A DNA stretch of 15,014 bases, taken from NCBI GenBank assembly GCA_020847555.1, contig JADLBT010000059.1, positions 1 to 15,014 on the forward strand, given 5' to 3'. Positions 7,473 to 14,449 of this stretch are shown in pieces. The position numbers and the translations under genes were made by a program. Numbering within the stretch: the stretch's first letter is position 1; every line of letters begins with the position of its first letter. Under the pieces are notes generated by a model. It searched no databases, was not told where the DNA came from, and was given only the letters and a program-made list of their open reading frames with translations. The DNA is from Gemmataceae bacterium (GTDB taxonomy: Bacteria; Planctomycetota; Planctomycetia; Gemmatales; Gemmataceae).

Positions 7473-8927
7473 TCAGTCGCGCAACCGCAGCGCCACGTAC
7501 TTTGTCTCCAGGTAGGCCTCCAGCCCCTCGTGGGCCAGTTCGCGCCCCAACCCGCTCTCCTTCATGCCGCCGAAGGGCGCCTGCGGCACCGCCGGCACCG
7601 GCTCGTTGATACCGATGATGCCCGCCTCCAGCCCTTCCGCCATCTTCCACGCCGTCGAGAGGTCGTTCGTGAACACATAGGCCGCCAGCCCGTAGCGCGT
7701 ATTGTTCGCCGCCCGGATGACGTCGTCGAGGTTCTGGAAGTCGAGCACCGGCATCACCGGCGCGAACGGCTCCTCGACCATCAGCTTGGCGTTGTCCGGG
7801 ACGCTCGTCAGCACCGTCGGCTCGAAGAAGTAGCCCTTCGGGAAGCGGTCGCTGCGCTTGCCGCCGGTGAGCACCTTCGCCCCGCACCGACGCGCGTCCT
7901 CGACCAGGCCGATGGTGTTATCCATCGCCCGCTTCTCGAACATCGGGCCGACCTCGACGCTGGCGTCCAGGCCGTTGCCGAGCTTGAGCTTCTGGGCTGC
8001 CGCGACCGCCGCCTCGGTGAACTTCTTCGCAACGTCCTTGTGGACGTAGAACCGGCTCGGGGCGATGCACACCTGGCCGTTGTTGCGAAACTTGCCGCTC
8101 ACCGCGATCTTCGCCCCGACCTCCGGGTCCGCATCGGGGAAGACGATGAACGGCGCATGCCCGCCCAGTTCCAGGCTGACGCGCTTGACCTGGTCGGCGC
8201 AGGCGCGCATCAGCTGCTTGCCGACCTCGGTCGAGCCGGTGAAGCTGATCTTGCGGCAGATCGGGTTTTCGAGTAGCTCGTCGGCGATCTCCTGCGCCGG
8301 TCCCATGACGAGGTTCGCGACGCCCGGCGGCAGGCCCGCCTCCTCCATCCACTCGAACAGCTGGACGAGGCTCAGCGGCGTCTGGCTGGCCGGCTTGCTG
8401 ACGATGGTGCAGCCGGCCGCCAGCGCCGGCGCGAGCTTGCGTGCCTGCAGCGTGATCGGGAAGTTCCACGGACTGATGGCGCCGACCACCCCGACCGGGT
8501 GCTTGAGGGTGAGGTGCCGCTTGCCCGGCTGGGAGTTGGGAATGATCTGGCCGTAGGCTCGCTTGCCCTCCTCGGCAAACCACTCGAAGGTGTCGGCCGA
8601 GTGAAGGATCTCCGCCTTCGCCTCGCCGAGCGGCTTACCCTGTTCGAGCGTCAGGGTGCGGGCGATGGCGTCGGCCCGGTCGCGCATCAGGTCGGCGATC
8701 TTCTTGAGGATCTTGCCGCGATCCCAGGCGGTCTGTCGCATCCAGCCCTGCATGGCGCGGTGGGCGGCCTCGAGGGCGCGCTTCGTCTCGGCGCGACCGC
8801 CGTAGGCGATCTCGGCGAGCGTTTCCTCGGTGGCGGGGTTGGTCACCGCAAGGGTTCGGCCGCTGTCGGCCGCGGCCCATTTGCCGTCGATGTACATGCG
8901 CTTGAGCGTGGCGGTGGCGGTCGCCAT
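7473..8927 (-). CDS. gabD: NAD(P)-dependent aldehyde dehydrogenase, succinate-semialdehyde dehydrogenase type
   Basis: A full-length 484-residue aldehyde dehydrogenase oxidising an aldehyde to the acid, probably in the cytoplasm. All core residues are present: oxyanion-hole Asn155 in SPWNFP, cofactor-binding Lys178 in VSKPA, the FTGSTEVG nucleotide loop (229-236), general base Glu253 in LELGG and nucleophile Cys287 in NNGQVCIAPSRF. EEPFAPVMPV (385-394) and the C-terminal PFGGMKESGLGRELAHEGLE (451-470) followed by TKYV are characteristic of the GabD/SSADH group. The residues around Cys287 differ from the E. coli GabD form, so other semialdehydes are possible substrates. ATG at 8927 has GGAGGAA 9 bases before it, and a strong promoter lies 58 bases upstream, so the gene is probably transcribed alone. 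No 4-aminobutyrate aminotransferase gene accompanies it in this window. Confidence 0.88.
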   Translation of the reverse strand: MATATATLKRMYIDGKWAAADSGRTLAVTNPATEETLAEIAYGGRAETKRALEAAHRAMQGWMRQTAWDRGKILKKIADLMRDRADAIARTLTLEQGKPLGEAKAEILHSADTFEWFAEEGKRAYGQIIPNSQPGKRHLTLKHPVGVVGAISPWNFPITLQARKLAPALAAGCTIVSKPASQTPLSLVQLFEWMEEAGLPPGVANLVMGPAQEIADELLENPICRKISFTGSTEVGKQLMRACADQVKRVSLELGGHAPFIVFPDADPEVGAKIAVSGKFRNNGQVCIAPSRFYVHKDVAKKFTEAAVAAAQKLKLGNGLDASVEVGPMFEKRAMDNTIGLVEDARRCGAKVLTGGKRSDRFPKGYFFEPTVLTSVPDNAKLMVEEPFAPVMPVLDFQNLDDVIRAANNTRYGLAAYVFTNDLSTAWKMAEGLEAGIIGINEPVPAVPQAPFGGMKESGLGRELAHEGLEAYLETKYVALRLRD

Positions 8928-8984
8928 GAGAGTCTTCCTCCGCGGATAGGGATGGAGCGCACCGGACGCACGAGAACCGGGGTC

Positions 8985-9012
8985 AATCTAGGGTGGGCGG
9001 CGGCGCTGTCAA
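8985..9012 (-). promoter_or_regulatory. Sigma-70-type promoter of the aldehyde dehydrogenase gene
   Basis: The minus strand has a perfect -35 TTGACA (9007-9012) and a -10 TAGATT (8985-8990) separated by 16 bases. The -10 lies 58 bases upstream of the ATG at 8927. This is the best housekeeping-type promoter match I saw in the window and shows that the gene need not depend on read-through from the phosphatase gene. Confidence 0.65.
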
Positions 9013-9023
9013 GCGCGGGCGGG

Positions 9024-9117
9024 GGGATACCAGCCCCAGGCGCGACCGACGGGATACCAGCCCGGCGGGCCCGCGCCGGACACGGCCAGCGCCCGGCGCT
9101 GGCACGCCGGGCTGGTA
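9024..9117. repeat. REP-like palindromic repeat cluster
   Basis: GGGATACCAGCCC occurs at 9024-9036 and again at 9051-9063, and its core occurs inverted at 9109-9117. The second copy and the inverted copy form a 13-bp perfect stem (9055-9067 with 9105-9117). Inside it lies a smaller 8-bp perfect stem, GCCAGCGC and GCGCTGGC (9085-9103), with a 3-base loop. The cluster starts only 6 bases after the phosphatase stop on the minus strand, so it may end that transcript or stabilise its 3' end. The nested palindrome looks like the dispersed extragenic repeats of bacterial genomes, but no other copy is present in this window. Confidence 0.6.
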
Positions 9118-9122
9118 ATCTG

Positions 9123-11228
9123 TCATCTCTCAAGTTGCGCCATCGCGGGCGACCTCTCCCCGACGGCCGTCACCTTGAGCACGACGAACGTTACGTCGTC
9201 CACCGGCCGGCAGTCGCCGCGGAACGCCGTCAGCCGGTCGAGGATGGTCTGCGTCACCTCCGCCGCCGCTCCGGTTGCGGCGGCGCGGATCGCCTCGCGC
9301 AGGCGGCCCTTGCCGAACTGCTCGCCCGTCGCGTTCGGCGACTCCCACACGCCGTCGGTCCCGACGACAATGATCTGCCCCGCGTGCAGCGGGCCGTAGG
9401 TGTGCTCGCCATACGCCGTGTCCGGCATGATGCCGAGCGGCAGGTCGCCCTTGTCGGGTTCCTCGAACGTCCCGGTGGTCGCGTCGAAAATCAACGCCGG
9501 GTCGTGGCCGGCGCTGACCCAGCGCAGCGTGCCGGTGCGGGCGCTCAGGACCGCCAGGTGCATCGTCATGAAGCGCTCGGCGCCCAGGTCTGCGGACAGG
9601 AGCCGGTTGAGCCGGCCCATCAACCCGGACAGGCTCCCCGCCATCTCCGCCCGGTCGCGCAGCACCGCCCGCGCTCCTGCCATCACCAGGGCGGCCGCGA
9701 CCCCGTGGCCCATCACGTCCCCCAGCGCGACGAGGATGCTGTCCGGCGGCGCCTCCTCCAGCAGCAGGAAGTCGTAGTAGTCGCCGCCCGTCTCGTCGCA
9801 GTACGTGCTGTGGCCGGCGATGTCGAGGCCCCACACCTGCGGCGGGCGGCGCGGCAGGAGTTGCTGCTGCACCTGCATCGCCACGTCGAGCGAATGACGC
9901 AACCGGAGGCGGTCACGCAGGTCGGCGATCATCCGATTCAGCGCGTCGGAGAGGTGGCGGAACTCGCGGCTGCCGCCGAGATCGGCCCGCGCGTCCAGGT
10001 CGCCCGCGCCGACCCGGTGCATCAGTCCGATCAGTGCCAGCACCGGCCGCGACACGTGCCGGGCCAAAGCCGCCGCCAGCGCCACCGCGACCAGCAACGC
10101 GACGCCAGCGACGGCCAGCGCCAGTACCTGGCTGTCCCACACGCCCGACAGGAAGTCGGCCTTCGGCGCCACCGTGCCGACGGCCCAGACGAGGCCGCTG
10201 CCGACCTCGAACGCCGTCGTCGAGGCGAGGTATGCGGTGCCGTCGTGGTCGAACTCGAAGAAGTGGAAGGCGTCGCCTTCGCCGGTGCGGACGTGTTCGG
10301 GGCGCAGGTTCTTGCGAAAGGCGTCCACCAGCGGATCGCCCGTGTCGGCGAGGGTAAGCAGGGTGCCCTCGCCCCGTTGTCCGCCCGACCGCAGGACGCT
10401 GCGGCTGGGGTGGGCCAGCAGCACCTGATCGGCCGTGAAGAGGAAGAGTTTCGAGTGCGTGCTGACCTTCTGGCCGGCCACGAACGCCGACAGCGCCTTG
10501 AGGTCGAAATCAATGCTGATAACCCCGCGGAGTCGCCCGCCCCTGTCGGTCACCGGAACGGCGCACGAGATGCCGGGGACGCCCTGGTTGTAGAAGACGT
10601 AGGGCGGCAGCCACACCAGCCGGCCTTGCTCCCGGGCCTTGCGGTAGAACGGCCGGGTGCGCGGGTCGTACCCGCTATCCTCGGCCCGCCTCGCCACGGT
10701 CCACGACCCGTCCGGGTGGACGTCGTGCTCGACCAGGCGCGTGCGGCCCTCGACAATCTTGCTCTGGTTCACCCGCAGTCCGCCCTCGACCGGCCGGTAG
10801 GCGCCGGTGAAGGTGCCGGCCTCGTCACCGTAACTGACCCAGCTCAGGCCGGGGTTGGCCTCGAGGACGGCGAGCAGCTGGGCGGCGAGACGGTCGGAGT
10901 CGTCCAGGGCCAGGCCCTTCTCGGAAAGTTGCCGCAGCGACTCGACCAGCGGCGCGGCGCGCAGGACGAACCCGCGCGTGTGCGTGACCGCGTGCCTGCT
11001 TACCTCGCGGAACAGCGTGTCGGCGAGGTTTTCCGTCGTGGTGCGGGCGCTGCGGTGCGCCAGCCACGTCACGACCGCCCCCGTCAGGAGGACCAGACCG
11101 CACACCCCGCCGACGAGTTTCGTGCGGTAGCTCAGACCCCAGCCGCGGGAGGGCTCGCGTCCCGGACCGGGCGACGTCGCGACTGCGGGCGAGGGAGGAT
11201 CTGCAGGGACTGGTACGGTCGTGGTCAT
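9123..11228 (-). CDS. Membrane-bound SpoIIE-type PP2C phosphatase with Cache sensor and HAMP domain
   Basis: A 701-residue signalling protein. One membrane helix (about 38-56) is followed by a periplasmic sensor of about 300 residues (60-360) with double-Cache features (SYGDEAGTFTGAYRP, DPRTRPFYRKAREQG, GVISIDFDL). A second helix (366-388), a HAMP linker (about 390-442) and a short signalling helix (LDVAMQVQQQLLP) come next. The C-terminal PP2C/SpoIIE domain (about 468-686) has its metal-binding aspartates in GGDYYDF (483), GDVMGHG (504), GTDGVWE (625) and DDVT (677-678). The protein likely senses a small extracellular ligand and dephosphorylates a serine/threonine phosphoprotein, classically an anti-sigma factor antagonist. 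No partner-switch gene lies nearby. The longest frame starts at GTG 11273; ATG at 11228 was preferred, with AGGGA 10 bases upstream, but the start is not certain. Confidence 0.92.
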   Translation of the reverse strand: MTTTVPVPADPPSPAVATSPGPGREPSRGWGLSYRTKLVGGVCGLVLLTGAVVTWLAHRSARTTTENLADTLFREVSRHAVTHTRGFVLRAAPLVESLRQLSEKGLALDDSDRLAAQLLAVLEANPGLSWVSYGDEAGTFTGAYRPVEGGLRVNQSKIVEGRTRLVEHDVHPDGSWTVARRAEDSGYDPRTRPFYRKAREQGRLVWLPPYVFYNQGVPGISCAVPVTDRGGRLRGVISIDFDLKALSAFVAGQKVSTHSKLFLFTADQVLLAHPSRSVLRSGGQRGEGTLLTLADTGDPLVDAFRKNLRPEHVRTGEGDAFHFFEFDHDGTAYLASTTAFEVGSGLVWAVGTVAPKADFLSGVWDSQVLALAVAGVALLVAVALAAALARHVSRPVLALIGLMHRVGAGDLDARADLGGSREFRHLSDALNRMIADLRDRLRLRHSLDVAMQVQQQLLPRRPPQVWGLDIAGHSTYCDETGGDYYDFLLLEEAPPDSILVALGDVMGHGVAAALVMAGARAVLRDRAEMAGSLSGLMGRLNRLLSADLGAERFMTMHLAVLSARTGTLRWVSAGHDPALIFDATTGTFEEPDKGDLPLGIMPDTAYGEHTYGPLHAGQIIVVGTDGVWESPNATGEQFGKGRLREAIRAAATGAAAEVTQTILDRLTAFRGDCRPVDDVTFVVLKVTAVGERSPAMAQLER

Positions 11229-11321
11229 CGTTGTCGGATCCCTGGTGCGTGCGTCATCGCTGCCGATAGGCACCTTCGATGGTATCGGGGGACGGCGGGA
11301 AACGCGACCCGATTCGCCTTC

Positions 11322-11395
11322 TTCCTGGCCCGGTTGCTGCGGACCGAGCCGCAGCGCTGCGTGCGCGGCTCGATCCGCAGCAACCGGACCAGGAA
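11322..11395. repeat. Long near-perfect hairpin (74 bp)
   Basis: Bases 11322-11343 and 11374-11395 are inverted repeats of 22 bases with one mismatch. They enclose a second perfect 8-bp stem, CGAGCCGC (11345-11352) and GCGGCTCG (11365-11372), separated from the outer stem by one unpaired base on each side. The structure begins 11 bases after the stop of the secreted cysteine-rich protein gene on the minus strand and lies about 94 bases upstream of the phosphatase ATG. It is far longer than a usual terminator and lacks a T run. It may act as terminator, mRNA-stabilising end or protein-binding site. Confidence 0.6.
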
Positions 11396-11406
11396 TCAGC
11401 CCGTGG

Positions 11407-12225
11407 TCAGGGCTGCCGGGCGGGCGGCAGCTGCTCCGGGCCGCCGGGCGCCGGGGCAGGACTGTCGTCGGCCGCGACCCGGATGATGATCTGGAACCCG
11501 AAGTCCTTCTTGGCGGCGCCGCGGAACGGCTCCCACGCGCTGATCCACAGCGGGTCCAGCGCGTCCGGCGCGAACTCGGCCGACGCCGCCTTGCCGCACA
11601 CTCCCTTGCCGTGCGAGGCGGCCACCCGGAAGGTCTGGTGCAGGGTGTACTTCCCGGCCTGGATCGGCACGGTCAGGACGCCCTCGCGGCAGTTGATCGA
11701 CTCGTCCCCGCACCCGCCGACCGAGTGCGGCGGCACGCACAGGGTCGCGAACTGGACCGGGTCGCAGGTGATGGTGGCGCAGGCGTTCCCTTCCTCGGCC
11801 GTGCCGCCGCCGCGCCCGGACCGGAGCAGGCCGATGACGCGGCCCTCGATCATCAGCTTCGCCCGCTTGACGTCCTTGCTGTCGAACGTCACCTCGAAGC
11901 ACTGGTTGAGGTCGAAGTTCAGGGCGGCCGCCGAGCCCTTGAACGGGTGCGGAGCGGCGACCGCGACGCCGGTCATGGTGACGACGACGGTGTCCGGGGA
12001 CGGCTGGGCGACGTCGATGTTGCCGCCGGCGGTGTGGGTGCAGCCGACGCGCGCCGGGGTGACGTGGGCGTGGCGCCCGCCGAGGGTGATCGACACCGGC
12101 AGGGCGGCCGGCTCGGCCGGCTTGACGACGATCGTCACTGGCGTCCCGGCTGGCACCTTGGTGGGCTGGGCGGCGGCCGGGGCGACCGGGCCGAGCAGCA
12201 GCAGGCCGAGGCAAACCTTCCGCAT
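11407..12225 (-). CDS. Secreted protein with eight cysteines, unknown function
   Basis: A 272-residue protein with a clear signal peptide (MRKVCLGLLLLGPVAPAAAQ, cleavage near 19/20). The mature part is rich in beta-strand-like sequence and contains eight cysteines (in GCTHT, NQCFE, NACATITC, ATLCVP, GGCGDE, INCREG and GVCGK), an even number that suggests up to four disulfides outside the cytoplasm. The end is proline-rich. The open frame extends 50 codons upstream, but ATG at 12225 directly precedes the signal peptide and has AAGGAG 11 bases before it; ATG at 12252 is an alternative. It lies 143 bases downstream of the porin on the same strand and may be co-transcribed with it, although a short hairpin lies between. 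I do not recognise the family. Confidence 0.75.
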   Translation of the reverse strand: MRKVCLGLLLLGPVAPAAAQPTKVPAGTPVTIVVKPAEPAALPVSITLGGRHAHVTPARVGCTHTAGGNIDVAQPSPDTVVVTMTGVAVAAPHPFKGSAAALNFDLNQCFEVTFDSKDVKRAKLMIEGRVIGLLRSGRGGGTAEEGNACATITCDPVQFATLCVPPHSVGGCGDESINCREGVLTVPIQAGKYTLHQTFRVAASHGKGVCGKAASAEFAPDALDPLWISAWEPFRGAAKKDFGFQIIIRVAADDSPAPAPGGPEQLPPARQP

Positions 12226-12339
12226 GGTACTCCGAACTCCTTGTGTGATCATGGGACGGATCCTTCCGTGGCCGCCGCGGGCGGCACGAGTGCTTGAGTC
12301 AACAAGTCCTGAGAGGTTCCAGCGACCCCGGCGGCCGCT

Positions 12340-12364
12340 GGAGGGGAGGCGCCGAGCCCCCTCC
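12340..12364 (-). terminator. Short GC-rich hairpin after the porin gene
   Basis: GGAGGGG (12340-12346) pairs with CCCCTCC (12358-12364) around an 11-base loop, starting 4 bases after the porin TAA on the minus strand. It has no T tract, so it may only weaken read-through into the cysteine-rich protein gene. Confidence 0.35.
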
Positions 12365-12368
12365 GGCG

Positions 12369-13805
12369 TTACCACCGATAAACCAGGCTCGCGGCTGCGG
12401 TGAACAGCCCGTGGTTGCCCTCGAACGGGGTCGATTCAAAGTTGTAGTCGTAGCGCACCTCCGGCCGCACGATGATGCTGTTGTTGCGACAGCGGAACTG
12501 CATCCCGGCCGTGGCCGCCACGTACAGCCCCTCGAACCCGGTACGCTGCCCCTGGAAGTCGTCGAACGTCTCCAGGCGCAGGATCGCGGTGGCGTGCGGG
12601 GAGACGCTGTAGAACAGATAGTGGACCAGCGACGCCCAGGTGGCCGTCCCGTACCCGTCCGCGTTGGCGATGCCGGGGACGTTGGTCTGATAGCCGAAGA
12701 TGGCCTCCAGGTTGTAGCTCAGTACCGAGTTGAAAAGGTGCGTCCAGACGACGTCGAACACGTTGATGTTGTTCCGGCCGGCCCCCTCGGACATCAGGCC
12801 GACGGTGGCCGGCGCGAACGGGTCGGCGGCGTTGAACTTCCCGCGCCCGACGGACGTCGCCAGCGTCACGGTGTTCCTGCCGCCGCCCGGCTGGGTCCAC
12901 TTGACGTTGCCGACGAACCGCCACTCCGCCGCCGGGTCGCCGAAGTAGACGTCGTTGCCGTTGACTGCCATCAGGACGGCCGACCATTCGGGGTTGAAGG
13001 TGATGTACGCGCCGACCCCGCAGTGGGTGAACGGCGGGCACCAGTTGAAGGCATACGACCGCGACACCAGCGGGGTACTGACGGATTCGAGACTCTCGAC
13101 GCCCCACGGCGTCCACAGTCGGCCGACCCGGAACTCGGTCCCCTGGAACAGGGTCGGGACGAAGACGTTGACGTAGTGCTGGATCGCGTCCACGCCGTAC
13201 AGGTTCTGGTCTCCGTCCGCGTTGAGAAGCTGGCTATTCCACAACCCGCGCGGCAGCGTCATGCGGTAGTCGGTGCCGTACAGGAAGTCCGCCTGGAACC
13301 CGACCGTCGGCAGGGTGGTCCCGCTGGTCACGACGGCCCGGCCGAACCGAACCCACGCCTGCTGCATCAGGTACTCGTTGGCGCGGTCGTTCCACACCAC
13401 CGGCGAGTTGTTCTCCGCGGCAGTGCTCGCCGTGAACGACTGGTCTACCCAGCCGTAGACGTACATCCGGTGCCCGTCCAGGCCGTACCCCAGCCAGGTG
13501 CCCTGCAGCACCTTCATCAGATCCCACCGGACCGGCGGCGGGGCGGGTGCGGGCGGCGGGGGGGCGGGTTCCGGCGCCCTGGCGGAGGGCAGCAGCGGCG
13601 CGGCCACGATGATGGTCGCTCCCTCCGGCGCCTTCTCCGTCGGGGGGCCGACGACCGCCACGGGCGCCAGTGCCTCGTCGGGGTCGGCCGGCGGGAGCAG
13701 GACGGCACGGGCGACCGGGCCGCTTTCCGCCGGCCCCGGGGCGGGAGGGCCGGTCTCGGCTTGCCCCACCATCAGGGCAGCGCCTAGTAGAAGGTAATCC
13801 AGCAT
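12369..13805 (-). CDS. Outer-membrane beta-barrel porin with proline-rich neck
   Basis: A 478-residue protein. A short hydrophobic signal (MLDYLLLGAALMVGQA) is followed by a low-complexity Pro/Ala segment (about 76-92) and then a long barrel-like region of alternating hydrophobic and aromatic strands. Examples are MYVYGWVDQSF, VRFGRAVVT, GTEFRVGRLWTPWG, AYITFNPEWSAVLMAVNG and AAASLVYRW. The chain ends in an aromatic residue (Trp), as outer-membrane barrels do for insertion. The pattern of VGRLWTPWG with NGNDVYFGD resembles the planctomycete/Bacteroidetes 'putative beta-barrel porin-2' type (Pfam BBP2); that family name is from memory. The open frame runs 108 codons further upstream without signal-like sequence; ATG at 13805 was chosen because GAGGA precedes it by about 5 bases. 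Substrate is unknown; passive solute or ion passage is likely. Confidence 0.8.
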   Translation of the reverse strand: MLDYLLLGAALMVGQAETGPPAPGPAESGPVARAVLLPPADPDEALAPVAVVGPPTEKAPEGATIIVAAPLLPSARAPEPAPPPPAPAPPPVRWDLMKVLQGTWLGYGLDGHRMYVYGWVDQSFTASTAAENNSPVVWNDRANEYLMQQAWVRFGRAVVTSGTTLPTVGFQADFLYGTDYRMTLPRGLWNSQLLNADGDQNLYGVDAIQHYVNVFVPTLFQGTEFRVGRLWTPWGVESLESVSTPLVSRSYAFNWCPPFTHCGVGAYITFNPEWSAVLMAVNGNDVYFGDPAAEWRFVGNVKWTQPGGGRNTVTLATSVGRGKFNAADPFAPATVGLMSEGAGRNNINVFDVVWTHLFNSVLSYNLEAIFGYQTNVPGIANADGYGTATWASLVHYLFYSVSPHATAILRLETFDDFQGQRTGFEGLYVAATAGMQFRCRNNSIIVRPEVRYDYNFESTPFEGNHGLFTAAASLVYRW

Positions 13806-13831
13806 TACATCCTCGTCTTGCCAGGTCCGTG

Positions 13832-13846
13832 GCAACCCGGGCGCCT
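13832..13846 (-). promoter_or_regulatory. Possible sigma-54 promoter of the porin gene (weak)
   Basis: The minus strand reads AGGCGCCCGGGTTGC, which keeps the GGC of the -24 element and the full TTGC of the -12 element at the correct distance, but misses the rest of TGGCAC. Transcription would start near 13820, about 15 bases before the porin ATG, leaving just enough room for its ribosome binding site. In GC-rich DNA such a match may be chance. Confidence 0.2.
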
Positions 13847-14247
13847 CCCCCTGGCCCGGCCTTCGAGGAGGAGGCCCCGGGAGGGCATCGTCGCCCTGCC
13901 CGGTCGGTTCCGACCCGGGTCCATCCCTTGGTGAAACCCCGACTGAAGAGAGGGGCAAGCCGCTGAGCCTGCCGCAGCTGGGGACGTTAGGGTGGGTTCC
14001 CTGGGAATATATCGGAACAGCGGCGCATTCGCCCCAGAAGGTTTTTACGGGGCCTTTCGCGAAACCGGACGAACCTGCATACACGCGGAAAAGTCTGCCA
14101 GGACGGGGGAGGAGGGTGATGCAGGTCATTCGGTTCCCTGGGGGGGGGTGGGAGCGGAGCTGCTCTCACCGGACTTGCCAGGGCGCCGACGTGCTATCAC
14201 CCGAAAACGTCGCCCAGAGCCCCCGCCCGCCCAGGGACCGAGCAGGG

Positions 14248-14266
14248 GTGCCAGTACTTCAGGCAC
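14248..14266 (+). promoter_or_regulatory. Inverted repeat, possible activator binding site for amt
   Basis: GTGCC (14248-14252) and GGCAC (14262-14266) form a symmetrical site with a 9-base spacer, about 87 bases upstream of the first -24 element. Sites of sigma-54 activators commonly lie 80-150 bases upstream as short dyads. The arms are only five bases, so this is a suggestion. Confidence 0.3.
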
Positions 14267-14351
14267 GTTTACCGGATTGCGACCAAAGCCGATCTTGAAC
14301 TATCTTTCCTTTACTTGTTACAGCAATGGCATTTATAGCCTTTGATGCGTC

Positions 14352-14366
14352 CGGCACTGCGTTTGC
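14352..14366 (+). promoter_or_regulatory. Sigma-54 (-24/-12) promoter element 1 upstream of amt
   Basis: CGGCACTGCGTTTGC matches TGGCAC-N5-TTGC at nine of the ten fixed positions, with the GG and GC dinucleotides exactly 12 bases apart and a T after the TTGC as in the consensus. Transcription would begin near 14378, about 72 bases before the TTG start of amt. Control of ammonium transporter genes by sigma-54 is well established in other bacteria. Confidence 0.6.
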
Positions 14367-14381
14367 TGGCGACTGGGTTGC
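14367..14381 (+). promoter_or_regulatory. Sigma-54 (-24/-12) promoter element 2 upstream of amt
   Basis: TGGCGACTGGGTTGC directly abuts element 1 and keeps TGGC and TTGC at correct spacing (eight of ten fixed positions), again followed by T. The expected start of transcription is near 14393. Only one of the two may be used; element 1 is the closer match. Confidence 0.5.
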
Positions 14382-14449
14382 TTCGCGTTTGCGTTCCTCT
14401 CCCAGTTCGCACCGTGCGCCGGCTGCGGCGGTCGAAGGAGGCCACGACC

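Larger units (their letters stand above)
13806..14449. other. Divergent regulatory region between porin and amt
   Basis: No convincing gene is present in these 644 bases. Next to the porin it is GC-rich and prone to form hairpins (about 13830-13915). One block resembles itself at about 13822-13850 and 13896-13925 (shared ACCCGGG core), too weak to call a repeat. The part from 14290 to 14345 is clearly AT-richer and includes a possible sigma-70 pair, TTTACT (14310-14315) and TATAGC (14334-14339), spaced by 18 bases. The two sigma-54 elements, the inverted repeat at 14248-14266 and the amt ribosome binding site lie in the right part. Confidence 0.5.

Noticed and set aside
8499..11486. 995-codon open frame on the plus strand
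   Set aside because: It is antisense to the aldehyde dehydrogenase and the SpoIIE phosphatase. The translation is Arg/Gly/Ala/Val-rich without domain motifs, as expected from high-GC third positions on the opposite strand.
12294..13787. 497-codon plus-strand open frame over the porin
   Set aside because: It lies antisense to the porin and shows only low-complexity Arg/Val/Asp-rich sequence and no ribosome binding site.
12369..14129. Full 586-codon porin frame starting at 14129
   Set aside because: The extra 108 residues lack a signal peptide and are low in complexity, while ATG 13805 starts a signal peptide and has a ribosome binding site.
14327..14344. TGGCATTTATAGCCTTTG as a further sigma-54 element
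   Set aside because: The GC is two bases off the required -24/-12 spacing, unlike the two elements downstream.
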